58,032 bases of DNA from an uncultured Flavobacteriales bacterium (GTDB lineage Bacteria; Bacteroidota; Bacteroidia; Flavobacteriales; Crocinitomicaceae). Of the stretch, positions 35,934 to 44,427 are shown in pieces (the stretch's first letter is position 1; each line of letters begins with the position of its first letter). The notes under the pieces were generated by a model, which was given only the letters and a program-made list of their open reading frames with translations, did not search any database and had not been told where the DNA came from. The translations under genes and the position numbers were made by a program. The stretch is from contig CAMLHZ010000017.1 of the NCBI GenBank assembly GCA_946480085.1, forward strand, positions 1 to 58,032. The letters are read 5' to 3'.

Positions 35934-35961
35934 TTTTGACTTTTAACTTTTAACTTTTGAA
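35934..35961. repeat. AAAAGTY heptamers at the COG2509 gene 3' end
   Basis: TTTTGAC, TTTTAAC, TTTTAAC, TTTTGAA on the plus strand, i.e. AAAAGTY units in the gene direction. They supply the codons for K-V-K-S and the stop, exactly as at the lipocalin end 470 bp away. Confidence 0.7.
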
Positions 35962-37499
35962 TTCAGGTAAACTTCAGCTGCATCAACACACTTCATTCCG
36001 TCAATTGCAGCAGAAATAATTCCACCAGCATAACCTGCTCCTTCTCCGCATGGAAAAAGTCCGGCAGTATTCAAACTCATGCATGTTTCATTGTCTCTTG
36101 GAACAGAAACAGGACTTGAAGTACGTGATTCAGGAGCGTGGATTACAGCATCGTTTGTCAAATAACCATGCATCTTTTTATCAAAATCGATAAACGCTTT
36201 TCTCAGTCGACGTGCAATAAAATCTGGTAGCACGGTGTTAAGATCAACACTCAATAATCCAGGTTGATAAGATGTTCTTGGGAAATCGGCAGACTTCTTT
36301 CCATCCACAAAATCTTTTAAGCGCTGTGCCGGGACACTTTGTTGCTTTCCTGCTACCTCCCAGCATTTTTGTTCAACGGCTTTCTGGAAATTCAAACTAA
36401 CAAAAGGATCATTCGCCTTGAAACCAGGAAGTTCATGAGGTTCAACGCTTACTACAATTCCTGAATTGGAAGTTGGATTGTTGCGCTTTGAAGGCGACCA
36501 ACCATTTGTGACCACTTCTCCTTCTGCGGTTGCACATGGCGCAATAATTCCGCCCGGACACATACAGAAAGAATAAACACCCTTGTCTTCTACTTGAGTT
36601 ACCAAAGCGTATGAAGCCGGAGGAAGATAATCGTCATTCAACCTTCCGTGATACTGAATTTTATCAATCAATTCCTGTGTATGTTCCACACGAACGCCAA
36701 GTGCAAATCCTTTGGCCTGAATCTCCACTCCTTTATGATGCAATAACTCAAAAATATCGCGGGCAGAATGTCCTGTTGCTAAAACAACGGCTTTCGATGG
36801 AATTGTTTCTCCGTTTACTTCAATGTGAGTGATTCTTCCATTTTCAATGGTCAGGTCCGTCAACTTACTTTCAAAACGAACTTCACCTCCAAACTCGCGA
36901 ATACAGTCGCGCATAGCAACAATGATTGTTGGCAATTTATTGGTTCCGATATGCGGATGAGCATCCACAATAATATCTTCGTGCGCTCCAAAATGGACAA
37001 ACCATTTCAGTGCTTTCATCACGTCTCCGCGTTTCTTGGAACGCGTATACAGCTTACCGTCAGAATACGTTCCTGCACCTCCTTCACCAAAACAATAGTT
37101 CGATTCTGGATTTACAACATGTTCCTTGTTCAACTTAGCCAGGTCTCTTCTGCGCGAACGTACATCTTTTCCACGTTCGAAAACAATAGGTTTTAAACCC
37201 AGTTCCAAAGCGCGTAATCCGGCATATAAACCAGCAGGACCAGCACCAATAATATGAACTTCTGGAGCATCTTTCACCTGCAGTGGTAAAAACTCTGGAT
37301 CAAAATCCGGGATTATTCCATCAGGAAACACCTCAATATTCGCGTTTATCTTTATATCCCGTTTTCGTGCATCAATAGAGCGTTTTCGCCAACGATACTC
37401 AAAATCAGTATTATCAAGATTCAATGTTTTCTGAATGTGATTTCTCAACCAAAGATCGTCCACCGCTTGTTCCGGTGAACACTGAAAGACGATTTCCAT
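35943..37499 (-). CDS. COG2509-type FAD-dependent oxidoreductase
   Basis: 518 residues. An N-terminal 85-residue RNA-binding-like domain (WRKRSIDARKRDIKIN) leads into a Rossmann FAD motif (VHIIGAGPAGLYAGLRALELG), then FERGKDVRSRRRDLA, the family-specific YCFGEGGAGTYSDGKLYTRSKKRG, and VVLATGHSARDIFELL. At the C-terminus lies the GAGYAGGIISAAIDG FAD motif. The family is widespread and uncharacterised. The ATG overlaps the porT stop (TAATG), so the two are co-translated. C-terminal four residues come from a repeat. Confidence 0.9.
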   Translation of the reverse strand: MEIVFQCSPEQAVDDLWLRNHIQKTLNLDNTDFEYRWRKRSIDARKRDIKINANIEVFPDGIIPDFDPEFLPLQVKDAPEVHIIGAGPAGLYAGLRALELGLKPIVFERGKDVRSRRRDLAKLNKEHVVNPESNYCFGEGGAGTYSDGKLYTRSKKRGDVMKALKWFVHFGAHEDIIVDAHPHIGTNKLPTIIVAMRDCIREFGGEVRFESKLTDLTIENGRITHIEVNGETIPSKAVVLATGHSARDIFELLHHKGVEIQAKGFALGVRVEHTQELIDKIQYHGRLNDDYLPPASYALVTQVEDKGVYSFCMCPGGIIAPCATAEGEVVTNGWSPSKRNNPTSNSGIVVSVEPHELPGFKANDPFVSLNFQKAVEQKCWEVAGKQQSVPAQRLKDFVDGKKSADFPRTSYQPGLLSVDLNTVLPDFIARRLRKAFIDFDKKMHGYLTNDAVIHAPESRTSSPVSVPRDNETCMSLNTAGLFPCGEGAGYAGGIISAAIDGMKCVDAAEVYLNSKVKS

Positions 37500-38215
37500 T
37501 ATCCTTCAAAGATTAATGATATCCAAAGAACACGGTTAAACATTTGGTCAATTGGTCGGGATGGTGTGGTATTGTCCTGAATAAACGAATTCGAAAAGCC
37601 TTGAGAGTACTTGATCTCCATTCCAAATTTGAAATACGGAGCAAAGAATTCAACTCCTCCTCCAACTTGACCTTGCATATCGTTCGCTTTGATCTTAATA
37701 AAAGGATCGATTAAACTTTGTGTAGACTTCTCCATTGATTGTAAATCATATGAATATTGAAATCCACCTAGTACGTAAGCTGCAAAATTGTTGTACCGTA
37801 ATGTTCTGAATTGAAGCATTATCGGGAAATCCAGATTGGTTGAATTCACCCTTTCTTCCATCATTTTATCTTGTTTCGCAGCCGGATCAGGATTGGTGTA
37901 ATAATAGTTCAACACACGCTCCTGAAAAGAGAGTGTTGGGATAAAGCGCAAACGAACAACCGGATGAAACAATTTTAAGGTAGAAACAATTCCAATTTGT
38001 CCGCCCGGTTGAGCTTTACATTCCAAGGCTTTTATACCATACTGCTCATAAGCATCGGTAACCGGAAGTACATTAAAACTTGATCTGTTAAAACCGAGCA
38101 TAAACCCAAAATGCAGTGTCTTCTCGTCAAAACGACGATAGTTCTTTGGCTTCTGTTGCTGACCATGAGCAAGCACCACCATAAGAACGAAAATAAATGC
38201 AAGTCTGAATTTCAT
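37499..38215 (-). CDS. porT: PorT, type IX secretion / gliding protein
   Basis: 238 residues, signal peptide ending AHGQ, and an eight-strand-type barrel: LHFGFMLGFNRSSFNV, VVRLRFIPTLSFQERVLNYYY, NLDFPIMLQFRTLRYNNFAAYVLGGFQYSYDL, EIKYSQGFSNSF. The order menG-porT is usual in this phylum. PorT is needed for T9SS assembly, so it is the machinery counterpart of the T9SS cargo proteins in this window. Confidence 0.88.
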   Translation of the reverse strand: MKFRLAFIFVLMVVLAHGQQQKPKNYRRFDEKTLHFGFMLGFNRSSFNVLPVTDAYEQYGIKALECKAQPGGQIGIVSTLKLFHPVVRLRFIPTLSFQERVLNYYYTNPDPAAKQDKMMEERVNSTNLDFPIMLQFRTLRYNNFAAYVLGGFQYSYDLQSMEKSTQSLIDPFIKIKANDMQGQVGGGVEFFAPYFKFGMEIKYSQGFSNSFIQDNTTPSRPIDQMFNRVLWISLIFEG

Positions 38216-38256
38216 TTTAACTGTTAACGTACTTTGTTTTCTTTTATTTTGAACAA

Positions 38257-38301
38257 GTTCAAAGTGATCAAAAGGTTCGAAAAGATCAAATACATCGAAT
38301 T
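38257..38301. repeat. Array of five exact 9-nt repeats
   Basis: GTTCAAAGT, GATCAAAAG, GTTCGAAAA, GATCAAATA, CATCGAATT in strict 9-nt register, followed by TTCGAACTC. Lies in the menG-porT gap. Same family, opposite orientation, at 6289-6324. Confidence 0.75.
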
Positions 38302-38322
38302 TTCGAACTCTTTATACATGCA

Positions 38323-39054
38323 TCATTTAATTCCTGAATAAATCGTAGCAATTCCACCAGAAACTGTTCTTCTCTCCACTTTGTTATAGCCTAATTTTTC
38401 AAGGATATCTGTAAAATCTTTCCCTTCAGGAAAAGCCGCAACGGATTCTGGCAAATACTGATAAGCCTTTTCTTCTTTAGAGATACGCTTACCGAAGAAT
38501 GGAATAATGTACTTTGAATGGAAAGCATAATACTGCTTAATTGGAAACTTCTTAGGCTTTGAAAACTCCAGAATGATCAGTTTTCCTCCAGGGCGAACTA
38601 CACGAAGCATTTCGGCCAATCCTTTCTCCAAATTCTCATAGTTTCGAACACCAAATCCAACCGTCAAACCGTCAAAGTAATTGTCTTCAAAAGGAAGTGC
38701 CTCTGAATCTCCTAGTCGCATATCAACGATATTGCTTACACCTAGTTTCGTCATCTTCTTTCTTCCAACTTCCAACATTCCCTCAGAAATATCCATTCCA
38801 ACTACTTCAGTTGGATTCAACTTCAAGGCTGCGATTGCGAAATCACCTGTTCCTGAAGCAATGTCCAAAATACGTTTAGGCTGAACTTCTTCAAGCATTT
38901 TAATCGCCTTTCTTCGCCATCCTTTATCAATTCCAACGGAAAGAAAATGGTTCAGAAAATCGTATTTTCCAGAAATTCTGTTGAACATTTCAGCAACTTC
39001 CTCCTTTTTGGATTTATTATCGTCGCCGTATGGTTTTACTTTATCGTGCTTCAT
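38323..39054 (-). CDS. ubiE: Demethylmenaquinone methyltransferase
   Basis: 243 residues, also called menG. SAM-dependent methyltransferase of the last step of menaquinone synthesis. [83 protein letters not shown] and [14 protein letters not shown] are typical. Probably the first gene of the menG-porT-COG2509 transcript. Its presence shows that the organism makes menaquinone. Confidence 0.95.
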   Translation of the reverse strand: MKHDKVKPYGDDNKSKKEEVAEMFNRISGKYDFLNHFLSVGIDKGWRRKAIKMLEEVQPKRILDIASGTGDFAIAALKLNPTEVVGMDISEGMLEVGRKKMTKLGVSNIVDMRLGDSEALPFEDNYFDGLTVGFGVRNYENLEKGLAEMLRVVRPGGKLIILEFSKPKKFPIKQYYAFHSKYIIPFFGKRISKEEKAYQYLPESVAAFPEGKDFTDILEKLGYNKVERRTVSGGIATIYSGIK

Positions 39055-39103
39055 TTTATTGAGACTTGAACTTCCTCGTTAAACTATAAGTTCAATGCGT
39101 TTG

Positions 39104-39111
39104 CAAAGATA
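39104..39111 (-). promoter_or_regulatory. -7 box for menG/ubiE
   Basis: TATCTTTG on the minus strand, exact TAnnTTTG, about 50 nt before the ATG. No -33 TTG at standard distance. Confidence 0.5.
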
Positions 39112-39118
39112 CACAGAG

Positions 39119-39170
39119 AATTATCAATTATTAATTATCAAGTTAATTTCCTTCATGATAATTAATAATT
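39119..39170. repeat. Heptamer array folded into a perfect 15-bp palindrome
   Basis: AATTATC, AATTATT, AATTATC run into an inverted partner: AATTATTAATTATCA (39126-39140) and TGATAATTAATAATT (39156-39170) are perfect complements around a 15-nt loop. It lies between the heptose kinase gene and menG and could act as a terminator-like hairpin. Confidence 0.75.
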
Positions 39171-39188
39171 CAAGAATCGATCATTATT

Positions 39189-40181
39189 TCAAAAGCTGTG
39201 CTTTTTATTTTCCTCAACTGCAGCAAGAATTTCTTCTGGTTTAATAGTAACAACGCCAATTTTCTCACAAACCAAACCGCCAGCCAAATTGGAGATTTCA
39301 GCAATTGTTCGAACATCACATCCAGAAACCAAACACAAAGTCGCCACGGAAATCACTGTATCTCCTGCTCCGCTTACATCAGTGATATTGCGTAAATGTG
39401 CTTTCACATGATGCGACTCCGCTGAATTCTTGATATAAACTCCGTCCTCGGATAAGGTGACGAAGCTGATCTCATTGTTTAACTTCGACTCCAAAGATTC
39501 AATCGCTGCTTTAAACGCATTTCTATCCGAAAAATCAATTGAAATATTCAATCCTTCACGCAATTCCTTGAGATTCGGTTTGAATAAGGTAACACCTTTG
39601 TATTCTAAGAAATTATGCAGCTTTGGATCAACCGTTGTAGGAATATTGTTCTCTTTTGCCAGGGCAATCACCTGATGAATCACTTCTTTCGAAAGAACAC
39701 CTTTGTTGTAATCTTCCAGAATGATTCCGTCTACTTTATTCGAACTCAGTATTTGTTTCAACTGACTTAAGAACTTATCTGACTCTGTTAACGACAATTC
39801 ATGCGTATTTTCAGAATCGATGCGTAAAAGTTGCTGGTTATTTCCTAATATTCGTTTTTTGACAGTTGTTACACGCTCGCTGCTTCTCATTACACCGTCA
39901 AATCGCATTCCTTCCTGGTCAAGCAATTGATAAAAAACATTGCTGCTTTCATCATTACCAACTACGGAACACAAAATGGGTGTTGCTCCCAAACTTTTGA
40001 TATTCAGTGCAACATTTGCAGCACCACCTAAACGATGTTCTTCTTTCTTGAGATTTACGATAGGAACTGGAGCTTCAGGACTAATACGCTGTACTTTTCC
40101 CATTACATATGAATCGATCATTACATCTCCTACAATCAGGATTGTTTTCGATTCAAACTCCTTTAGCAATTCTTTGATCAT
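39189..40181 (-). CDS. hldA: D-glycero-D-manno-heptose-7-phosphate kinase (RfaE domain I)
   Basis: 330 residues, PfkB ribokinase fold. N-terminal KTILIVGDVMIDSYVMGKVQRISPEAPVPIV and RLGGAANVALNIKSLGA are diagnostic for the RfaE kinase domain; the C-terminal DVSGAGDTVISVATL contains the catalytic Asp. Makes heptose-1,7-bisphosphate for the LPS core. The adenylyltransferase half of E. coli HldE is absent, so a separate hldC must exist elsewhere. Confidence 0.9.
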   Translation of the reverse strand: MIKELLKEFESKTILIVGDVMIDSYVMGKVQRISPEAPVPIVNLKKEEHRLGGAANVALNIKSLGATPILCSVVGNDESSNVFYQLLDQEGMRFDGVMRSSERVTTVKKRILGNNQQLLRIDSENTHELSLTESDKFLSQLKQILSSNKVDGIILEDYNKGVLSKEVIHQVIALAKENNIPTTVDPKLHNFLEYKGVTLFKPNLKELREGLNISIDFSDRNAFKAAIESLESKLNNEISFVTLSEDGVYIKNSAESHHVKAHLRNITDVSGAGDTVISVATLCLVSGCDVRTIAEISNLAGGLVCEKIGVVTIKPEEILAAVEENKKHSF

Positions 40182-40242
40182 TAATCAGTTATTATGTTCT
40201 AATCTCTCGAATTCAAGTTCAGAACTAAATTTTGTTCATCTA

Positions 40243-40285
40243 TTTCTATGCGAACATCCGCGCAATCTTTACGATCTCTGCGAGA
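40243..40285. repeat. Degenerate CGCAGAG-family repeat
   Basis: TTTCTATGCGAACATCCGCG, then CAATCTTTACG, then ATCTCTGCGAGA: successive CTxTGCG-like units spaced 9-11 nt. Occupies the gap between the aminotransferase and the heptose kinase. Confidence 0.5.
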
Positions 40286-40290
40286 TATAT

Positions 40291-41481
40291 TCACTTTAAT
40301 TCAGATAAAGCTTCAGCAACGCGACGCATTGCTTCGGTTAAAATTTCTTCAGAAGTAGCATAAGAAATACGAATGCAATTCTCATCACCAAATGCTTCTC
40401 CGGTAACCAAGGCTACACCTTTGTCGAGCAAATACATGCATAAATCTTCAGCAGTATTTATCGTTGTCGTTCCATTCGATTTTCCAAAGAATGAACTGAT
40501 GTCAGGAAAAACATAAAACGCTCCACCCGGAACATTCGTTTTCACACCCTGCATTGCATTAAGAGCATCGAGAACCAATTTTCTTCGTCCTTCAAACGCA
40601 CGAACCATGTCTTTCAAAATTACCGGATCTGCATTTACAGCCGCAATTGTAGCTCTTTGGGCGATAGAACAAGTTCCTGAAGTAAACTGTCCCTGCATTT
40701 TGTTACAAGCATCAGCAATTATTTTCGGAGCACCAATGTAACCAACACGCCAGCCGGTCATTGCCCAAGCTTTTGAAACACCGTTCACCGTAACTACCTG
40801 CTCAAAAATATCATCGAATTGTGCGATAGAATGATGATAACCGACGAAGTTGATGTGCTCGTAAATTTCATCAGACATGACAATCAGATTTGGATTTTCC
40901 TTCACCACATCTGCCAATGCGCGCAATTCTTCCTTTGTATAAACCGTTCCAGTTGGATTACAAGGTGAAGAAAACATCATCATCTTTGATTTTGACGTAA
41001 TACTTGCTCTGAATTGTTCTGGCGTAAATTTGAAATCGCTTTCAATTGTTGTAGGAACAATTACGGGAATTCCACCAGCCACTTTCACTATTTCTGAATA
41101 AGAAACCCAAAACGGCGCAGGAATAATCACCTCATCACCCGGATTGATAACTGCCATTACCAGGTTGGCAATACTTTGCTTCGCACCGGTTGAAACAACG
41201 ATATTTTCTTTCGTGTATGGAAGATGATTATCTCTCTTGAACTTATTTGCAATAGCTTCGCGCAGATCGTCGTAGCCCGGAACTGGAGTATACAATGTAT
41301 AATTCTGATCCATCGCATCTACAGCCGCTTTCTTTATGAAGTCAGGAGTGTGAAAATCTGGTTCTCCCAAGCTTAAAGCAATAATATCTTTCCCTTGAGC
41401 TTTCAACTCTCTCGACTTACGAGACATTGCCAAAGTTGCCGATTCTTCCATCGCCATAATGCGATCCGAAAGTTGTATCAT
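40291..41481 (-). CDS. Aspartate aminotransferase, PLP-dependent class I
   Basis: 396 residues. SLGEPDFHTPDFIKKAAVDAM, VSTGAKQSIANL, IIPAPFWVSYSEIV, SSPCNPTGTVY, VMSDEIYEHI and the Schiff-base lysine in NGVSKAWAMTGWRVGYIG define the AspC/AAT type I-gamma group. Converts aspartate and oxoglutarate to oxaloacetate and glutamate; some relatives also act on prephenate. Own promoter -7 box TATTTTTG at 41509-41502. Divergent from the DUF2071 gene. Confidence 0.92.
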   Translation of the reverse strand: MIQLSDRIMAMEESATLAMSRKSRELKAQGKDIIALSLGEPDFHTPDFIKKAAVDAMDQNYTLYTPVPGYDDLREAIANKFKRDNHLPYTKENIVVSTGAKQSIANLVMAVINPGDEVIIPAPFWVSYSEIVKVAGGIPVIVPTTIESDFKFTPEQFRASITSKSKMMMFSSPCNPTGTVYTKEELRALADVVKENPNLIVMSDEIYEHINFVGYHHSIAQFDDIFEQVVTVNGVSKAWAMTGWRVGYIGAPKIIADACNKMQGQFTSGTCSIAQRATIAAVNADPVILKDMVRAFEGRRKLVLDALNAMQGVKTNVPGGAFYVFPDISSFFGKSNGTTTINTAEDLCMYLLDKGVALVTGEAFGDENCIRISYATSEEILTEAMRRVAEALSELK

Positions 41482-41501
41482 AGTTTCAAATTATAGAGTA
41501 A

Positions 41502-41509
41502 CAAAAATA
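41502..41509 (-). promoter_or_regulatory. -7 box for aspartate aminotransferase
   Basis: TATTTTTG (minus strand), exact TAnnTTTG, about 21 nt before the ATG. A heptamer array begins nine bases upstream, where the -33 element should be. Confidence 0.45.
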
Positions 41510-41517
41510 ACCATTAT

Positions 41518-41559
41518 AATGAGTAATGACGAATGACAAATGTCGAATTGCAAATTATC
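41518..41559. repeat. Heptamer array, six exact units
   Basis: AATGAGT, AATGACG, AATGACA, AATGTCG, AATTGCA, AATTATC: six units, 42 nt, no slip. The clearest copy of the heptamer family. Lies in the divergent promoter region of the aminotransferase and DUF2071 genes. Confidence 0.85.
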
Positions 41560-41623
41560 ATTCTGTTTAAAAATAAATAGCTAGATTTAGGCGTAGTGGA
41601 CTTATAGTTCAATTATCACACCT

Positions 41624-42334
41624 ATGGCAACAACCTTTTTAAAAGCAGAATGGAGGAAATTGGCAATGATCAATTACGCCGTTGATCCGGAAATTCTAAA
41701 GAAGTATTTACCTAAAGGAACCGAACTTGATCTGTGGAATAACATCTGTTATGTCAGTCTGATCGGATTTATGTTTAAAAACACAAAGATCAAAGGAATA
41801 AAGATTCCCTTCCATATCAATTTTGCAGAAGTCAATTTGCGCTTTTACGTAAAATACAACGACAATGGAGAATGGAAACGCGGTGTTGTATTTGTGAAGG
41901 AGATAGTTCCCAAACCGGCTTTAACCTTTGTTGCGAATACAGTTTACAAGGAAAATTACGAGACCATGCCAATGTCACATTCCTGGACTAATGCAGAAAC
42001 CGATTTAATCGTTGAATACAAGTGGAAGAAAAATCAATGGAATTCTTTGAAAATTGTGAGCGACAATCAGCCCTATGAGATTTTACCCGGAAGCGAAGAA
42101 GAGTTCATAACAGAACATTATTGGGGTTATACAAAGGTTTCCGAACAAAAAACGAGCGAATATGGTGTTGAACATCCGAGATGGCAAGTGTACTCAACGA
42201 AGGATTTTTCGATTAATGTTGATTTTCACAGCGTTTACGGACCAGACTTTGGGCACTTATCGAAGAGTGTCCCGAATTCAGTATTCTTAGCAGAAGGTTC
42301 TGAAATAAAGGTGAAGAGCGGGAAACGATTGTAA
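41624..42334 (+). CDS. DUF2071 family protein (YqjF-like)
   Basis: 236 residues. FLKAEWRKLAMINYAVDPEILKKYLPKGTELDLWNNICYVSLIGFMFKNTK and NFAEVNLRFYVKY with KRGVVFVKEIVPKPALTFVANTVYKENY match DUF2071, an acetoacetate-decarboxylase-like beta fold without known activity. Monocistronic; no exact TAnnTTTG box in its 140-bp upstream region. Confidence 0.9.
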   Translation: MATTFLKAEWRKLAMINYAVDPEILKKYLPKGTELDLWNNICYVSLIGFMFKNTKIKGIKIPFHINFAEVNLRFYVKYNDNGEWKRGVVFVKEIVPKPALTFVANTVYKENYETMPMSHSWTNAETDLIVEYKWKKNQWNSLKIVSDNQPYEILPGSEEEFITEHYWGYTKVSEQKTSEYGVEHPRWQVYSTKDFSINVDFHSVYGPDFGHLSKSVPNSVFLAEGSEIKVKSGKRL

Positions 42335-42417
42335 GTTTCTAAAAGATCCTTCCATCTAAATAAATACTCAAACTTTACGTTTACGAAAATGCAAACTTAC
42401 TTAGTCAACCCGATAAA

Positions 42418-44385
42418 ATGAAAACATTAAGTCTTATTCTCTTTGCTTTTTTGCCGATTACCGGAGTATTCTGTCAAGATAACTTTCTGGCAAAACTTCC
42501 TGTATCAGGTGGGATCTCAGAGCTTGGTGTTTCTCCCAATGAAGAACTATGGTTCGCAACGAAAACAGGAAACGTTTATTATACAAGGCAAATTGGGCAG
42601 CTTTGGCATCTTGGACCTTTTGGAAGTTTAGATAAATATGCTTATTCATCGGGAAATCTTTTTGAGAGATTAAATGTTCTTTCAGAAGACACCATGATGC
42701 TTTCTGGCTTTACGGGCAATACGATTGAATGGTCGGGTGATCACGGAAAATCATGGCAGAAAATTTCATTTGGAAAAGACAGTTGGATTGACGCCTGTTA
42801 TGCGAATAATCATGGAAAAATATGGATGTCGGGAAGTTCTCAACTCATTTACTATTCAAATGACTATGGCAAGACTTGGCGCTCTTTTGATAAAGTGGAA
42901 GCGACTGGAAACCTGAGATTCTCAACAATTCATTTTTCTCCAGATGACAAAGTGGGACTGTTCGGTTCTTTTTGGAATGTGTTATACAGAACAATCGACA
43001 ACTGCCAAACTTGGGAAAAACTCCCTACTCCTTTAAGTCAGGATAAATATCAAAGATTATCGAAATCTGACAGACCGGATATTCGAAAAATTCGAATTTA
43101 TGGAGATAACTATATCATCAACCAACAAGGCAAAGTTTACATTTCAAAGTCAGATTCTATCAATTGGGTATTGATACCGGATGCTGAAAATTTTGAGGTA
43201 ACAGAAAGTAAGGAACTTTTCATAATACACAATGATTTATCGATCTCCAAATACGACACTCATTTTTCATCCGTTTGGAAATCAGAACAAAAACTTCAGT
43301 CCTACCCTCTTGCGATTACAGTTCGAAATAACAAACTCTTTGTTTTAGGCAATGAGATGGTTTACAAGATAGATCCGAACGAATTCATTTCATCAAGGAT
43401 GCTTACGGATGAAGTTCCCATTGATGAGCCATACACGAAGGTAACCTTTGAAGATGAGGAATATGGCTTTGAAGATCAAGACATTCTACAATTTGATAAA
43501 GCTAAACAGCAATGGAAGAAAATTTTGACTGCCGACTTTAACATCAGGAGTGCTACCATTTTTGATAACCAACTGGTTGTTTCAAACTATAATTTGACAC
43601 ACGTTCGTAAGTACGATAAGCAATCAAACAGTTTAATGGAATATCGCTTACCTGACGCACTATTTTCAGAATCAATAGTTGCGGAAATACTCTTCGAACA
43701 AGGTAGTCAAGGTTGTTTTCATATGAACAACTCATCCAAAACTTATAAGAAGAAAGGTGATAAATTCTTGCTGGACAATCAATCCAGCACAAAAAATTTC
43801 CTGCCCAATTCAGCCAAAGAAATTAGTCCCGCTACAATTCAACAACTAATTCAGTTGATCGACAGGTCTAAGTTTTCAAAAGTTTCAATTGGAGATCTAA
43901 AAATTGGAGCCAAGGATATAAGTGCTTACAAAACGATGATAGATTCCTTAGAAAACGACTCAAAATCGGATAAACAACCTGTATTTTTCCGGGGTCTGTA
44001 CTCATTGCCTGGTGAAAATGTTGATTTCAATTTCTATCGGTCAGTTGCAGATTCTCTTTCTCTTGTAGACCCTGAGGAAATCAACAAAGCTTTTTGGAGA
44101 GCTTACGGCAACTGGAGCACAACAAGAAATTGGACGCGTGTGACTTTTGTCTTGCAAAACGGTAAAGAAATTGTGATTGAAAATGGAGACGATGTACCGA
44201 ATTATCTGTTTACACCTTGGCATGTAAATTACGACGGATTACATTTCGGAACAAATTCGATTTTACTGGGAGAACAAATCAATACGATTACTGGCGGAGA
44301 TTTCTTTGATCAGGAAGCGTGTAAAAAAAAGTACGCTATTTTCAAAATAGTAGACTACTTGTACCGAAAGAAATTAGCGATTTAG
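42418..44385 (+). CDS. Secreted BNR/Asp-box beta-propeller protein
   Basis: 655 residues, signal peptide ending VFCQ. The first 330 residues contain sialidase-type Asp boxes: SGDHGKSWQK, SNDYGKTWRS and TIDNCQTWEK, each followed by beta strands, as in Ycf48-like and BNR propellers. The C-terminal 250 residues are not recognised and there is no T9SS tail, so it is probably periplasmic or attached another way. Not a sialidase by motif alone: no catalytic Arg triad was identified. Confidence 0.65.
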   Translation: MKTLSLILFAFLPITGVFCQDNFLAKLPVSGGISELGVSPNEELWFATKTGNVYYTRQIGQLWHLGPFGSLDKYAYSSGNLFERLNVLSEDTMMLSGFTGNTIEWSGDHGKSWQKISFGKDSWIDACYANNHGKIWMSGSSQLIYYSNDYGKTWRSFDKVEATGNLRFSTIHFSPDDKVGLFGSFWNVLYRTIDNCQTWEKLPTPLSQDKYQRLSKSDRPDIRKIRIYGDNYIINQQGKVYISKSDSINWVLIPDAENFEVTESKELFIIHNDLSISKYDTHFSSVWKSEQKLQSYPLAITVRNNKLFVLGNEMVYKIDPNEFISSRMLTDEVPIDEPYTKVTFEDEEYGFEDQDILQFDKAKQQWKKILTADFNIRSATIFDNQLVVSNYNLTHVRKYDKQSNSLMEYRLPDALFSESIVAEILFEQGSQGCFHMNNSSKTYKKKGDKFLLDNQSSTKNFLPNSAKEISPATIQQLIQLIDRSKFSKVSIGDLKIGAKDISAYKTMIDSLENDSKSDKQPVFFRGLYSLPGENVDFNFYRSVADSLSLVDPEEINKAFWRAYGNWSTTRNWTRVTFVLQNGKEIVIENGDDVPNYLFTPWHVNYDGLHFGTNSILLGEQINTITGGDFFDQEACKKKYAIFKIVDYLYRKKLAI

Positions 44386-44397
44386 AGTTCTATTGGA

Positions 44398-44425
44398 AAT
44401 TTGTAATTGGTAACTCGTAATTAGT
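44398..44425. repeat. Heptamer array, four units
   Basis: AATTTGT, AATTGGT, AACTCGT, AATTAGT in exact register, then CATTATT. Fills the 42-bp gap between two converging genes and reaches the helicase stop codon. Confidence 0.75.
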
Positions 44426-44427
44426 CA

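Noticed and set aside
41518..41559. Heptamer arrays considered as a CRISPR array
   Set aside because: Units are only 7 nt with no spacers, and no cas genes are present.
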